Assembly: GCF_000717175.1 (NCBI RefSeq)
Contig: NZ_JNYD01000008.1
Location: forward strand, 205,120-269,119
Source of the DNA: Pseudonocardia autotrophica
Lineage (GTDB): Bacteria; Actinomycetota; Actinomycetes; Mycobacteriales; Pseudonocardiaceae
Direction: 5' to 3'
Length of the DNA: 64,000 bases
This document shows, piece after piece, positions 54,795 through 63,901 of the stretch. Made by a program: the position numbers and the translations under genes. The notes below the pieces were generated by a model, which ran no database searches, was not told where the DNA came from, and saw nothing but the letters and a program-made list of their open reading frames with translations. Every line of letters begins with the position of its first letter. The stretch's first letter is position 1.

Positions 54795-55673
54795 ATGAGA
54801 CGAGGGGCTGTGCGCAGGATGTCAACAAAGCGGCGGTTGTCTCTGTGGCTCGGAGGCGTACTGGTCGCAGCCACGGCCCTCGTGGCCGTGGCCTCGATGA
54901 TCGCGGGACCCGCGACCTCACGGACGTCCGTCATCAACCTCCGGGACAGGCCTGAGCCGGAGGAGGTCGAGAGGCGGTTGGACGAAGCGGCTGCCGCCAG
55001 CGCTGATTCAGTGGTGCTTCTCATTCCGCAGGCGTCTGTGGGATTCGAGTGTCCGGACGGCGAGATGGAAGTCGATGACCATCCCGAGTGCGCGCTGCAG
55101 AAGCGACTTGGACACGCCCTCATCGTCAGTACTTCCCGATCACTCGGCAAGGTGGCCGAGGACCTCGGCGACGACAGGAGCGCCGTGTCGACCGACGGAC
55201 AGACAGCGGCGTTGACGATCGACCATCCGGTGACGGGGTTTCTGGCGGCCTTGTTGGCCGGCTGCTTCCTTACCGTCCTCGTTGCAGTCCTGGGCGCCGC
55301 CGTCGGCGCGTTGCCCGGACCGCGAACGGCGCACAGGCGGAATCCGGTGTCGAACACGTCGCCGTGGGGGAAGCCCACCCCGGCGACGCCGTACGGCTCT
55401 ATCAACACCTCGCGTGTACCGGCAACAGGCGCCCCCTCACGGCGACCAACCCCACCCGCGCGCACGCCGCCACCGCAGGTTCGTCCCGCTCCCACAGGTC
55501 CGCTCACACGCACCTTCGTAAGCGCGGCTGGGGGCTACACCGAGGTCGACGGAATCGTCATGTGGTCGGCCGTCGAAGGAGAGTCGGCTCAGGTTCTGGC
55601 GCCGAACGAGGAAGTCGACGTCATCGGCACAGGCGGCGAGGCCGTCATCGTCCGCAGGCGAGCTCGCAGTTGA
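54795..55673 (+). CDS. Membrane protein with C-terminal beta domain
   Basis: About 292 residues from ATG 54795; ATG 54819 and GTG 54732 are alternatives and none has a strong ribosome site. Two membrane helices: LWLGGVLVAATALVAVASMI and LAALLAGCFLTVLVAVLGAA. The extracytoplasmic loop between them is acidic with two Cys (ECPDGE, PECALQ). A Pro/Arg-rich linker leads to a small C-terminal beta domain (EVDVIGTGGEAVIVRRRA), the end typical of NfeD-like or OB-type folds. It precedes the vWA gene by 17 bases and probably shares its transcript. Confidence 0.55.
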   Translation: MRRGAVRRMSTKRRLSLWLGGVLVAATALVAVASMIAGPATSRTSVINLRDRPEPEEVERRLDEAAAASADSVVLLIPQASVGFECPDGEMEVDDHPECALQKRLGHALIVSTSRSLGKVAEDLGDDRSAVSTDGQTAALTIDHPVTGFLAALLAGCFLTVLVAVLGAAVGALPGPRTAHRRNPVSNTSPWGKPTPATPYGSINTSRVPATGAPSRRPTPPARTPPPQVRPAPTGPLTRTFVSAAGGYTEVDGIVMWSAVEGESAQVLAPNEEVDVIGTGGEAVIVRRRARS

Positions 55674-55690
55674 CGACAGGAGACAGCACA

Positions 55691-56446
55691 GTGAACCGAC
55701 CGGCCACCGGCCTGAGCGACCTGCCGGTACAAGCGGCCAAGAGCCGTCTACTGCTCACCCTGGTGGTGGACACGTCGAGCTCCATGGAGGGCGAGCGCAT
55801 CACCGAGCTCAATGCCGCGCTCCAGGACTGGCGGCAGCAGCTCGTCGAGGACGACGTCGTCCGCCGCTTCGGCGAGATCGCCATGATCACGTTCGGTCAG
55901 GGACACGTGAAGCTCGTCGATCTGTCCGGTGACCCCGATCAGGCCTACGTCCCCGTCTCCCAGTTCGACCCGCCGCCGTTGACGGCGGGCGGCGTGACCC
56001 CGATGATCGACGGGCTGCAGTACGCGTTCGACGTGCTTGCTGCTCGGCGTCAGCAACTTCGAAGAGATGGCTTCTCGCTGTTGAACCGGTCACTCGTCTA
56101 CTTGATCACCGATGGCATTCCGACGGACGAGAACGGTCACCCGACGAGCGCATGGCGCGACTTCGCACCAGTCATCCGACGGCAGGAGGAAGGTCGGCAC
56201 CTCCTCTTCTTCGCCTTTGGTGTCGACGGCGCGGACGAGTTCGTCCTACGTGGACTGGCCCCGCGCGCTTGGCGTCTCCTTGCCGACGCCCGACTCGCCG
56301 AAGTCTTGTCGCTCGTCTCGACGAGCATTGAAGCGGCCGCGGCCTCCTCGGTGCACGACATGCCGGCAGATCAGGCCTACGACATCGTGAACGAGCAGAT
56401 GGACCGCTACGCGCGCATGCGCGAGTTCCTCGAGGGCAAGGCCTGA
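55691..56446 (+). CDS. vWA-domain protein (TerY-like)
   Basis: 251 residues from GTG 55691 with GGAG upstream. A complete MIDAS is visible: VVDTSSSM (Asp27, Ser29, Ser31), GGVTPM and YLITDGIPTD, so metal binding is expected. There is no membrane helix, unlike many surface vWA proteins. It is followed at once by PP2C and kinase genes, the order known as the TerY-P triad, in which a cytoplasmic vWA protein acts with a phosphatase and a kinase. It likely scaffolds the phospho-switch. Confidence 0.85.
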   Translation: MNRPATGLSDLPVQAAKSRLLLTLVVDTSSSMEGERITELNAALQDWRQQLVEDDVVRRFGEIAMITFGQGHVKLVDLSGDPDQAYVPVSQFDPPPLTAGGVTPMIDGLQYAFDVLAARRQQLRRDGFSLLNRSLVYLITDGIPTDENGHPTSAWRDFAPVIRRQEEGRHLLFFAFGVDGADEFVLRGLAPRAWRLLADARLAEVLSLVSTSIEAAAASSVHDMPADQAYDIVNEQMDRYARMREFLEGKA

Positions 56447-56447
56447 G

Positions 56448-57269
56448 ATGAGCGGGCAGCGGGCCGCAGTTGGCTGGCGGATCGTCGAGGGATCCGTCGT
56501 CGGCCCTGGACACTCAAAGGCCGGCGCGCCGAATCAGGACGGGTTCGGGACGGAGGTATTGCCCAGCGGCGCTACGGTGGCCGTTGTCGCCGACGGAGCC
56601 GGGTCTCGTGCTCGCTCCGAAGTAGGCGCCATGCTCGCGGTCCGATCCGGCATCGAGGCAGCGAGATCCGTCTTCGGCACATCCCTCCCGACCGACGCCG
56701 TCGGCTGGCGTCGTGCGTGCGGATGCCTCAGGACCACCGTACTCGACAACTTCGACGGCAACCTCTCGATGCGGATCGAGCAGGACCGGCGGAACGAGGG
56801 CCTCGGCCGGGAACAGATCAAACTCGGAGACTACGCCTCGACGCTGCTCGCCGTCGTCTCCGCGCCGCCGTGGCTCGCCTACATCGCGGTGGGCGACTGT
56901 TTCCTGGTCGTAGATCGGCGGCCAGGCGGAGCGTTCCTGCTGTCGCCTGTGGCGGAGGTCCGGGAGCACGGGGGTGCGACGGTCTTCATGACCTCGGACT
57001 CTCGGCAGGAACACTGCAGCACCGGTCTGGTCTGGGACGCCGGGATCCGCGGCATCGCGCTGGCCACCGATGGCCTGTACGAGGCGCTGCTGACCTATCG
57101 GAGGGATGCCGACGACGTCCTCTGGTACACCGCGCCCAAGGACTTCGTTCGCTACTTCGACCACTTCGCCTCAGCAGGTGGGGACGAATTGGCGAGCGTG
57201 CTCGCGTCCGACCCGTTCGTGAAGTCGTCCGGCGATGACAAGACGATGATCATCATGGTGCAGGAGTGA
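56448..57269 (+). CDS. PP2C-type protein phosphatase
   Basis: 273 residues; ATG 56448 is one base after the vWA stop. PP2C metal motifs: PNQDGFG (Asp31), VVADGAGS (Asp49-Gly50), ASTLLAVV region and late ATDGLYEALL and GDDKTMIIMV (Asp residues of the final metal site). It removes phosphate from Ser/Thr, presumably from targets of the kinase encoded next or from the vWA protein. Three bases separate it from the kinase gene. Confidence 0.9.
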   Translation: MSGQRAAVGWRIVEGSVVGPGHSKAGAPNQDGFGTEVLPSGATVAVVADGAGSRARSEVGAMLAVRSGIEAARSVFGTSLPTDAVGWRRACGCLRTTVLDNFDGNLSMRIEQDRRNEGLGREQIKLGDYASTLLAVVSAPPWLAYIAVGDCFLVVDRRPGGAFLLSPVAEVREHGGATVFMTSDSRQEHCSTGLVWDAGIRGIALATDGLYEALLTYRRDADDVLWYTAPKDFVRYFDHFASAGGDELASVLASDPFVKSSGDDKTMIIMVQE

Positions 57270-57272
57270 TCG

Positions 57273-58589
57273 ATGTCCGGAACGATACTTCGACTGCCGA
57301 AGGGTCGGACCATCGAACTCGGTGGCTCGTTGGGCAAGGGCGCGGAGGGTGTTGTCCGGGAGATAGTCGGCACCGACGACCTCTGCGCGAAGCTCTATTT
57401 CGACCCGTCGCCGGCGCTGGAGCGCCGACTGGAGGCGCTCAAGCACCATCCGGCAGCTGAGCTGCGAGGTGACACCAGCGAGCATGTGCACCTCGCGTGG
57501 CCGCTGGAGAGGTTGGTCGACCAGAACGGTGAGACGCGGGGGTTCGTGATGCCCCGGATCGAGGGTGAGCGGCTCACGAAGCTCCTCGAGCCTGACATGA
57601 GGTTCATCTCGATGCGCGAGCCGACCTGGCGCTCTCTCGTGGGTATCGCCGGACGAACTGCCAAGCTGCTGGACACCCTCCACCAGCACGACATCGTGAT
57701 GGGGGATGTCAGTCCTGCGAACATCATGGTCGACTCAGCCGGCCTGGTGACCCTGATCGACTGCGACACCGTCCAGTTCTCCGATCCGAGGACGGGAGCG
57801 CGTCATTCCTGCAGCAAACTGACCCCGGACTACTGCCCGCCCGAGATCGGGAGCGGCCGCGATCTCGATGAAGCACATGACGAATTCGGGCTGGCTATTC
57901 TTGTCTGCGAGATGCTGATGGAGGGACAACACCCGTTCCACGGCGTCCCGGTCTCCCGCGTCGACGGCGACTCCGACACGCGCGAGAACATCACCGCCCA
58001 GAACAATCGACTCGTCTTTCCCGAGAGGCTGGTCAAGGTTCCCGACCTGATCACACCCGACGTCCTCTCACCGGCTGTCCTGGCTCTCGCCCGCGCGTGT
58101 TTCGGTCCGGGCCACGGCGATCCGGAGGCGCGACCTGCAGCGGGCGAGTGGGCGGAAGCCCTCGGACGCCTCGAGTCGGAACTGAGCACCTGCCGGGTCA
58201 ACGCCAACCACTTCCACCATCGTGGACTCGGGAGATGCGTGTGGTGCGAACGTATCGATCATGGTTGGGGCGACTCGTTCCCACTCGCCCTGGGTCCGAC
58301 GCGCGCAGGGACGGTTCGCCGGCTGGGACACCAGCCAGGCTCGCGCCCGGGTGGGCACGCCGTACCGCGGCCGCCGACTCCGAGGCGGAGCTCCGCGAGG
58401 GGAAGATCGACCGCGACTGCGACCGGCGCAGGTGCGACCACTCGCTCCGCTCCGACCCCGGATACTGCGGGGTCCGGTGCTCCCGACCGTTCCGACAAGC
58501 CGTCCCCGATCTCGAGCGCGGCCGTTCTGACCTGGGTGGTGATCGCAGTCATCGCTGTCATCGTCATCATCGTGCTGGCGGCACGATGA
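57273..58589 (+). CDS. Tail-anchored protein kinase of the vWA/PP2C triad
   Basis: 438 residues. Kinase domain at about 15-300: LGKGAEGVVREI, catalytic Lys40 in CAKLYF, catalytic loop VMGDVSPANIMV (MGD replaces HRD, Asp kept), and LIDCDTVQF in place of DFG. These variants are usual in the YegI/TerY-linked kinase group and need not mean it is dead. A Cys/His pair (HFHHRGLGRCVWC) follows, then a Pro/Arg/Thr-rich linker, then a single C-terminal helix (LTWVVIAVIAVIVIIVLAA) that anchors the tail in the membrane. Its stop overlaps the radical SAM start. Confidence 0.85.
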   Translation: MSGTILRLPKGRTIELGGSLGKGAEGVVREIVGTDDLCAKLYFDPSPALERRLEALKHHPAAELRGDTSEHVHLAWPLERLVDQNGETRGFVMPRIEGERLTKLLEPDMRFISMREPTWRSLVGIAGRTAKLLDTLHQHDIVMGDVSPANIMVDSAGLVTLIDCDTVQFSDPRTGARHSCSKLTPDYCPPEIGSGRDLDEAHDEFGLAILVCEMLMEGQHPFHGVPVSRVDGDSDTRENITAQNNRLVFPERLVKVPDLITPDVLSPAVLALARACFGPGHGDPEARPAAGEWAEALGRLESELSTCRVNANHFHHRGLGRCVWCERIDHGWGDSFPLALGPTRAGTVRRLGHQPGSRPGGHAVPRPPTPRRSSARGRSTATATGAGATTRSAPTPDTAGSGAPDRSDKPSPISSAAVLTWVVIAVIAVIVIIVLAAR

Positions 58590-59212
58590 TGAGGGAGACG
58601 GAAGGCTTGGTCGTCGCTGCGACGCACCGCTCATGCCATGTCCTCGGGCCCGGCAACCGGTACGCGCTCTGGGTTCAGGGCTGTCCGTTCCGGTGTCCCG
58701 GCTGCGTCAGCCCGCAGTGGCTGGCCTTCACCGGCGGGAAGCGGCTCGCGGTGGACGACCTCGTTCTGGACATCGTCAGTTTCGCTGTGGACGGGCTGAC
58801 GGTGTCAGGTGGCGAACCCTTCGCTCAGGCTGCTGGACTCGTTGCCCTCGTACGCCAGATCCGGCAGAGCCGCGATCTCTCGCTCTGCTGCTACACCGGC
58901 TACACCCTGGAGGCGCTCCGCCGAGGGAGCCCTGCGCAGCGCGAGTTGCTCGGCCTCGTCGACCTGCTCGTTGACGGGCCGTATGTCAGGAGTCGGCACG
59001 CCCCGCTCCGTTGGCGTGCTTCGACCAACCAGCGACTACATGTCCTGACCGACCGGCATCTCGATGTTCTCACCGAACCGGACGATCCCGCCGGCCTCCA
59101 GATCGAGATCGGCCCGGACGGCGAGGCCCAATGGTTGGGTGTACCGCACACGCCTGGCTTCCGTGAGGCCCTCGCCGCTGCAGCCGACCTCGTCGAATCG
59201 CGAGATGCCTGA
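58586..59212 (+). CDS. Radical SAM protein, NrdG-like activating-enzyme type
   Basis: 208 residues from ATG 58586, overlapping the kinase stop (ATGA). Iron-sulphur motif GCPFRCPGC (Cys33, Cys37, Cys40: CX3CX2C). LTVSGGEPFAQ (74-79) is the GGE SAM-binding motif, and LCCYTGYTLEAL resembles the anaerobic ribonucleotide-reductase activase group. No class III reductase gene is nearby, so the substrate is probably a protein of this operon rather than NrdD. The pairing of an activase-type radical SAM enzyme with a kinase/phosphatase/AAA+ set is unusual and is the main reason to look closely at this operon. Confidence 0.85.
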   Translation: MMRETEGLVVAATHRSCHVLGPGNRYALWVQGCPFRCPGCVSPQWLAFTGGKRLAVDDLVLDIVSFAVDGLTVSGGEPFAQAAGLVALVRQIRQSRDLSLCCYTGYTLEALRRGSPAQRELLGLVDLLVDGPYVRSRHAPLRWRASTNQRLHVLTDRHLDVLTEPDDPAGLQIEIGPDGEAQWLGVPHTPGFREALAAAADLVESRDA

Positions 59213-60210
59213 TGAGTAGATCCCCGAAGTACAGCCTGGTGCGCGCGAGTCTCGCACGGGTCCGGAGGATGCTCGACGAGAGAGCCGAGCGCGAACGTGC
59301 CCGCCGGGAGGTGCAGGCACTGCACGCCACAGCACGGCTCGACGAGCGGCGACGCCGGGTCGCTGACCAGATTGACTCCCTCCTGCGTAGCTCGCCGAGA
59401 CCCGAGAACGGTGAGGCGCTGGAACGCAAGCAGGAGGCGGCGCTCAGGGCAGCAACCGAGGAGGAGCTGCTGGTGATCGAAACCGACTTGATCCTGCAGG
59501 CCATCCGGCGGCCCGAGGAGCTCGGTGCGAAGAGCATGGCCGAAGTCAGGGCCGCAGCGGACCACGCTCGCCGGATGGACGGTCTTGCCATCCAGCTCGA
59601 TCGGTTGCAGGCCCGCCATGCACGTCTCTTGGCAGACGCCACGGCAGCTCGCGTGGTGACGGAGGACCTGGAGATTCTCGAACGGGAGATCGAGGCGGTG
59701 GCCAGGAAGCTTCGAGGTGGTCCGCTTGAACCTGTCGAGGTCCTGGTGAGAGGCATCGATGCGCGGCTTGCCGAGGCTGAGCAGGAGCTCGACACCGCAA
59801 TCGACCGCACTGTCGCACGGCGGGAGATGCTCGGGGCGATCATCGAGGCCCTCCCCGAGCTGGGCTACTCCGTGGATCCCGCCACCCTCGCGGAGACGGC
59901 CAACGGCACGATCTCCGTACACGCTCGGCGTCTGAGCGGTGCAGAGCTCACGGTCGTCGTTGGTGAGGGCGGCGGAGCAGATCCGCACCGCGTCGACTAC
60001 ATCCGACCGGGCGAAGTCTTCGCCAGAAGCCCGTCGATGCCCGCGCGGGACTGTTCCTCCCTCCAACGCCTCGCGGACCGGCTCAACGATTCGCTGCGGA
60101 CGAGCGGCTATCTGCCGGGCAAGGTCTCCTGGGACGGCGACGGTGGCGGGGAGCCACACCGGCGGCGCAGGGCCGAGGTGCCCATGCCGCGGCCCAAGGA
60201 AGCGCCGTGA
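59212..60210 (+). CDS. Coiled-coil protein
   Basis: 332 residues; ATG 59212 shares one base with the previous stop. Residues 15 to about 210 are almost continuous Arg/Glu/Ala-rich helix (RRMLDERAERERARREVQAL, EEELLVIETDLILQAIRR), strongly predicted coiled coil. A small globular C-terminal part follows (LGYSVDPATLAETANGTISV, LTVVVGEGGGADPHRVDYIR). No family recognised. Probably an adaptor or filament-forming partner of the AAA+ protein that follows with a four-base overlap. Confidence 0.6.
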   Translation: MSRSPKYSLVRASLARVRRMLDERAERERARREVQALHATARLDERRRRVADQIDSLLRSSPRPENGEALERKQEAALRAATEEELLVIETDLILQAIRRPEELGAKSMAEVRAAADHARRMDGLAIQLDRLQARHARLLADATAARVVTEDLEILEREIEAVARKLRGGPLEPVEVLVRGIDARLAEAEQELDTAIDRTVARREMLGAIIEALPELGYSVDPATLAETANGTISVHARRLSGAELTVVVGEGGGADPHRVDYIRPGEVFARSPSMPARDCSSLQRLADRLNDSLRTSGYLPGKVSWDGDGGGEPHRRRRAEVPMPRPKEAP

Positions 60211-62129
60211 GCGCCCCCTTGGCGTCGAGTTGGTTCGGGCGCGCGTATTCGTCGATCGCACGGGACCAGCATCTGCTCCTTCACGGAAATGTTGACGACC
60301 TCGTGTGCTGGGACACCACGTTCCACCCGCTCCGGGACGCGATCGCAGGATTTCTGCACGTCACCGGGTTCTCCGCGGTCGGCAATTTCGACCTGGTCGA
60401 CGGCTTGACTTACACGGACAGTGCGAGCCGCGACTTCTTCCAGGACACCCTGCGGAGGGGTGGCGCCCCCGGTACGCAAGCCACCCCGCACCCCGAACCG
60501 TTGACGTTGTGCGCCGTCTCGGCCGACCCCCTTCATTCCCGCGCTGCTGCAGCACAGGACCCCTGCATACGGACGACGTCTGACTTCTTGACGGCCGCCC
60601 GCCGCCTGCTTTGCCAGACCGAGCGTCCGTGCGCAGTGGTGATCAACCAGGCGGACATCATTCTCGGCCGCGACGCGGTAGGCACAGAAGATCATCAGGG
60701 CAACCTCGTCCAGCTGGCGAAGATCTTCGCAGAGGCCACCTGGGCACCCTCGCCATTGCCCGGAGAGTCGATCCGCAACCGCCTCGTTCTCGTGGTCAAT
60801 GAACTGCAGGCCGTTCCGCCGTGGGTACGGTCGGGCAGTCCGCAGGTGGCGACCATAGAGGTCGGGCGGCCGACAGCGGACGAGCGCGCAGCTTTCGTCC
60901 GGTCGATGCTGAACCAACTGACGGGTGGGTCCGGGCTGACTCCATCGGAAGCGTCGGCAGCGGCAATCAGAATCGCGGGTCTTACCGAAGGCATGACGCT
61001 TGTCGACATCCGCGGCCTGAGGGCGACCTCCAAAATGACCAAGATCCCGGTCACGTCGCCGCGCCGACTCGTCACGCGTCACCGCTTCGGCCTGCGTGAG
61101 GATCCCTGGGAACAGCTCGACATCAGTCGCGTCCGCGAGGCGAAGGAACTTCTGAGCAAGCGGGTGGTGGGCCAACCTCACGCCGTCGATGCCGTGGCCG
61201 ACGTTCTCGCGAACGCGCGTGGTGGCGTCGACTTCCACAGTGAGGGGGATCAATCGGCTACGCGCCCGAAGGGCGTCTTCTTCTTCGTGGGTCCGACCGG
61301 GGTTGGGAAGACGGAGCTCGCCAAGGCGATCGCCGAGATCGTGTTCGACGACGAGACTGCGCTCCGGCGCTTCGACATGAGTGAGTTCAGCCAGGAGCAC
61401 GCGAGCGAGCGGCTGATCGGCGCGCCTCCCGGCTACCTCGGGCACGAGTCCGGTGGTGTCCTCACCAATTGGATGATGGAACGTCCCTTCAGCGTGATCC
61501 TCTTCGACGAGATCGAGAAGGCGCACCCCCGCCTGATGGACAAGTTCCTCCAAGTCATCGATGACGGCCGGCTCACTGACGGACGAGGGCGGACTGCGTT
61601 CTTCTCGCATTCGATCGTGATATTCACCTCGAACGTGGGAGCCAACGAGCTGCCTCGCCTGCTCCGTGGGTTCAGCACGGCGCCGCCGAGCTATACCGTG
61701 ATTGCGCAGCATTTCGAGGAGGCCGTCCGTAGGTACTTCTCCGAGCAGCTCGGCCGACCGGAACTGCTAGGGAGGCTTGGCAGCGGCATCGTGGCCTTCG
61801 ACATCCTGCGCGAACAAGTCGTGGCGGGGATCGTGGACAAGTTCCTCCGGCAGCTCGTCGCCTCCTCGTCGGCGCGGGGGTTCGACCTGGTCATCGATCG
61901 TGTCCCGCTCGAGCGCGCGATCGCTCAGCAGGTCACCGAGCACGGAATGGCCTTCGGCGCCCGACAGATCCGCAGTCCGCTGCTGGACCGGCTCGTCCGC
62001 GTTCCCTTGAACAGGTATCTCGTCGAGCACGACCCGGCCCCGGGCACTCGGATCTGGGTCCGGCGCTCACAGCCTGGCGAGCCCTTCGTGGTGGAGGAGT
62101 TCCCGGCGTCTGGCGACGATCATGACTGA
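60207..62129 (+). CDS. ClpB-type AAA+ ATPase
   Basis: 640 residues from GTG 60207, overlapping the coiled-coil gene. Residues about 1-300 are a degenerate first AAA-like module (DQHLLLHGNVDDLV, PCAVVINQADIIL) without a good P-loop. The C-terminal module matches the second AAA+ domain of ClpA/ClpB: Walker A GPTGVGKTELAKA (about 362), GAPPGYLGHESGGVLT, Walker B VILFDEIEKAH (about 430-440), QVIDDGRLTDGRGRT, TSNVGANEL, and a D2-small domain. There is no N-terminal Clp domain or ClpP loop. It most likely remodels or threads a protein of this operon. Overlaps the next gene by eight bases. Confidence 0.9.
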   Translation: MSAPLASSWFGRAYSSIARDQHLLLHGNVDDLVCWDTTFHPLRDAIAGFLHVTGFSAVGNFDLVDGLTYTDSASRDFFQDTLRRGGAPGTQATPHPEPLTLCAVSADPLHSRAAAAQDPCIRTTSDFLTAARRLLCQTERPCAVVINQADIILGRDAVGTEDHQGNLVQLAKIFAEATWAPSPLPGESIRNRLVLVVNELQAVPPWVRSGSPQVATIEVGRPTADERAAFVRSMLNQLTGGSGLTPSEASAAAIRIAGLTEGMTLVDIRGLRATSKMTKIPVTSPRRLVTRHRFGLREDPWEQLDISRVREAKELLSKRVVGQPHAVDAVADVLANARGGVDFHSEGDQSATRPKGVFFFVGPTGVGKTELAKAIAEIVFDDETALRRFDMSEFSQEHASERLIGAPPGYLGHESGGVLTNWMMERPFSVILFDEIEKAHPRLMDKFLQVIDDGRLTDGRGRTAFFSHSIVIFTSNVGANELPRLLRGFSTAPPSYTVIAQHFEEAVRRYFSEQLGRPELLGRLGSGIVAFDILREQVVAGIVDKFLRQLVASSSARGFDLVIDRVPLERAIAQQVTEHGMAFGARQIRSPLLDRLVRVPLNRYLVEHDPAPGTRIWVRRSQPGEPFVVEEFPASGDDHD

Positions 62130-63666
62130 CCTGGTCGCTTCGGCACTCACCCCCGACGACCTGGAGGAGCAGGTCTCGTGGTTCGAGGGTCGGCGAAGAC
62201 TGTCGATGGAGGAGTACCGAACCTACTTCGCGCTCGAGGTCGAGCTCGAGACGCGTTTCATCGCCGGAGCCGCCGGACACGCAAGGTGTCACGATTTCGG
62301 GGGAGCGGCCGCTGCGATCGGGCAGGTGGTCGAGCTCAACCGGGTTCTCCTGCGGATCACTCACCGGGAGCTCGCCGAGCTCACACCGGGGCCGAGTCCG
62401 GACCGGGAGGAGCTCACAGACAGACGAGATCGGGTAGACGGCTTCCTGCTGCTCACCCTCGGGATTCAGGCTGAGTACGAGGCAAGCCAACAGCTCGCTC
62501 TCGGAGACCTTCAGGAGGCCAAGGTCGCGCTGCAGGAGGCTGTCGACCGGTTCGAGGAGCTGGCGAAGAGCGGGCTGCCCTATTCCCCGGTCGGCTCCGA
62601 TCGCTGGTCTCTCGCCCGCATGAACCGTGACTTCCTCGATGCTCTCGCCCTTTTCCGGGGTGCCCGCTACGAGTCCGCGCACGACAAGTTCCGTGAGGCA
62701 GCCGCGCGCTACGACCACGAGATCAGGAGGTTGCGCGAGCAGAACACGACCGGCTACCGAGATGCCGTGCTCCAGGAGAATCTGCTTTCGGAGTTGGCAG
62801 ACCGCCATACCTATGCCCGGGTACTGAGGGCCGTGTCCGCAGCTTTTACTTTCGTTCAGAAGAACGACTTCGAGGAAGCAGCCAAGTCGGCGGAGGACGC
62901 TGTGGGATTGGGCGAGCGGTGGCTCGATCGCGTGGTCGGCGCCGATCTTCCAGAGATCCAACGGGACATCAGGAGCCAGGAATTGTGCCTATACCAGGGC
63001 TGGGCAGCATGGATCGAGGCGGAGCGGGCCATCGACAGGAAGGACTGGACCGGCTGTGACGCCAACCTCCGGGCGGCTCGAGATCGATGGACCGAAAGTA
63101 CGGACCTCGGAATTCGGAACGGCTTGCGAGGAGTCGTCGTCGGTCAGGCGGATATGGGCAGCATGGAGCTGCTGCTCCTGGCCACTCGGCGTCGTCGTGA
63201 CATCGAGGAAAGGCTCGGCGTGGAGATCGACCGACTGCGGCGTGACATCCGCGACCACGCCCCGCCCGTCTACATCACGAACACCAACCAACAAGGAGAC
63301 ACCATGACCACGAACCGATCTGTGAGCTTCTCCTCGCAGGGCGACATGAGGGGGAACTTCGCCGGCGAGTCGGTCGTCGGGGCGACGTACACCGACAACA
63401 GCCAGTCGATCGAGTCCGGCATGAGCCTGCGGGAGCTTGCGAAGGAACTCGCTGAGCTGCGGGATTCACTCGCTCCCGGCGTGCGATCTGAGCAGGAGAA
63501 GGAACGGCTGGAGCATGTGCGACAGGCCGAGGAGGCCGCTCGTGCCGGCGACGAAAAGAGCATGAAAGAGCATCTCGCGGCCGCGGGAAAGTGGGCGTTG
63601 GCCTTCGCGGAGAAGCTAGCATTGTCCGCCGCAGAGGTCGCGATTCGAGCCAGCATCGGAGCTTGA
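62122..63666 (+). CDS. Helical-repeat protein with a separate C-terminal domain and internal start
   Basis: 514 residues. Residues 1 to about 380 are TPR-like helices (EASQQLALGDLQEAKVALQE, FRGARYESAHDKFREAAARY, NDFEEAAKSAEDAVGLGERW). A linker (PPVYITNTNQQGDT) leads to a C-terminal part from Met395: a short beta motif (VSFSSQGDMRGNFAGESVVG) and a helical end (LRELAKELAELRDSL, EEAARAGDEKSMKEHLAAAG, ALSAAEVAIRASIGA). Met395 (ATG 63304) has AGGAG five bases before it, so the C-terminal 120 residues may also be made alone. The last gene of the array; it looks like the effector or its sensor. Family not recognised. Confidence 0.65.
   Translation: MTDLVASALTPDDLEEQVSWFEGRRRLSMEEYRTYFALEVELETRFIAGAAGHARCHDFGGAAAAIGQVVELNRVLLRITHRELAELTPGPSPDREELTDRRDRVDGFLLLTLGIQAEYEASQQLALGDLQEAKVALQEAVDRFEELAKSGLPYSPVGSDRWSLARMNRDFLDALALFRGARYESAHDKFREAAARYDHEIRRLREQNTTGYRDAVLQENLLSELADRHTYARVLRAVSAAFTFVQKNDFEEAAKSAEDAVGLGERWLDRVVGADLPEIQRDIRSQELCLYQGWAAWIEAERAIDRKDWTGCDANLRAARDRWTESTDLGIRNGLRGVVVGQADMGSMELLLLATRRRRDIEERLGVEIDRLRRDIRDHAPPVYITNTNQQGDTMTTNRSVSFSSQGDMRGNFAGESVVGATYTDNSQSIESGMSLRELAKELAELRDSLAPGVRSEQEKERLEHVRQAEEAARAGDEKSMKEHLAAAGKWALAFAEKLALSAAEVAIRASIGA
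63294..63298 (+). promoter_or_regulatory. Internal ribosome binding site
   Basis: AGGAG five bases before an in-frame ATG at 63304, inside the last gene of the vWA/PP2C/kinase array. It coincides with the border between the helical-repeat part and the C-terminal domain, so it probably directs a separate 120-residue product. Confidence 0.45.
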
Positions 63667-63786
63667 GGCCGCCTTGCTTGCATGATGCTGTGGCTGAGTG
63701 GACACCTACGGTCAGCGACGAAACGGGTGCGCAGGTTCAACCATCTCGTCGAGGCGAGATACGGTCACTAGCCTAGTAGGGCTTTG

Positions 63787-63900
63787 TTAGGTTGTGTCTG
63801 GGTAGGGGCGTTGGCAGGTGTGGCAGGCGCCGGTCCAGATGCCGAGGAGGGTCTGGAGTTCGCGGAGGACGGCGTAGAGGGTCAGGCCGGCGCAGGGGCT
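63787..63900 (-). pseudogene. C-terminal remnant of a transposase
   Basis: On the minus strand 37 codons end in TAA at 63787: LTLYAVLRELQTLLGIWTG, then ACHTCQRPYPDTT. The Cys/His end resembles C-termini of actinobacterial transposases of the IS701/ISL3-like kinds. The frame is cut at 63900 by the next element. Only a remnant. Confidence 0.4.
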
Positions 63901-63901
63901 T

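Noticed and set aside
58586..59212. True anaerobic ribonucleotide reductase activase (nrdG)
   Set aside because: No nrdD gene nearby; sits within a signalling operon, so the gene name was not given.
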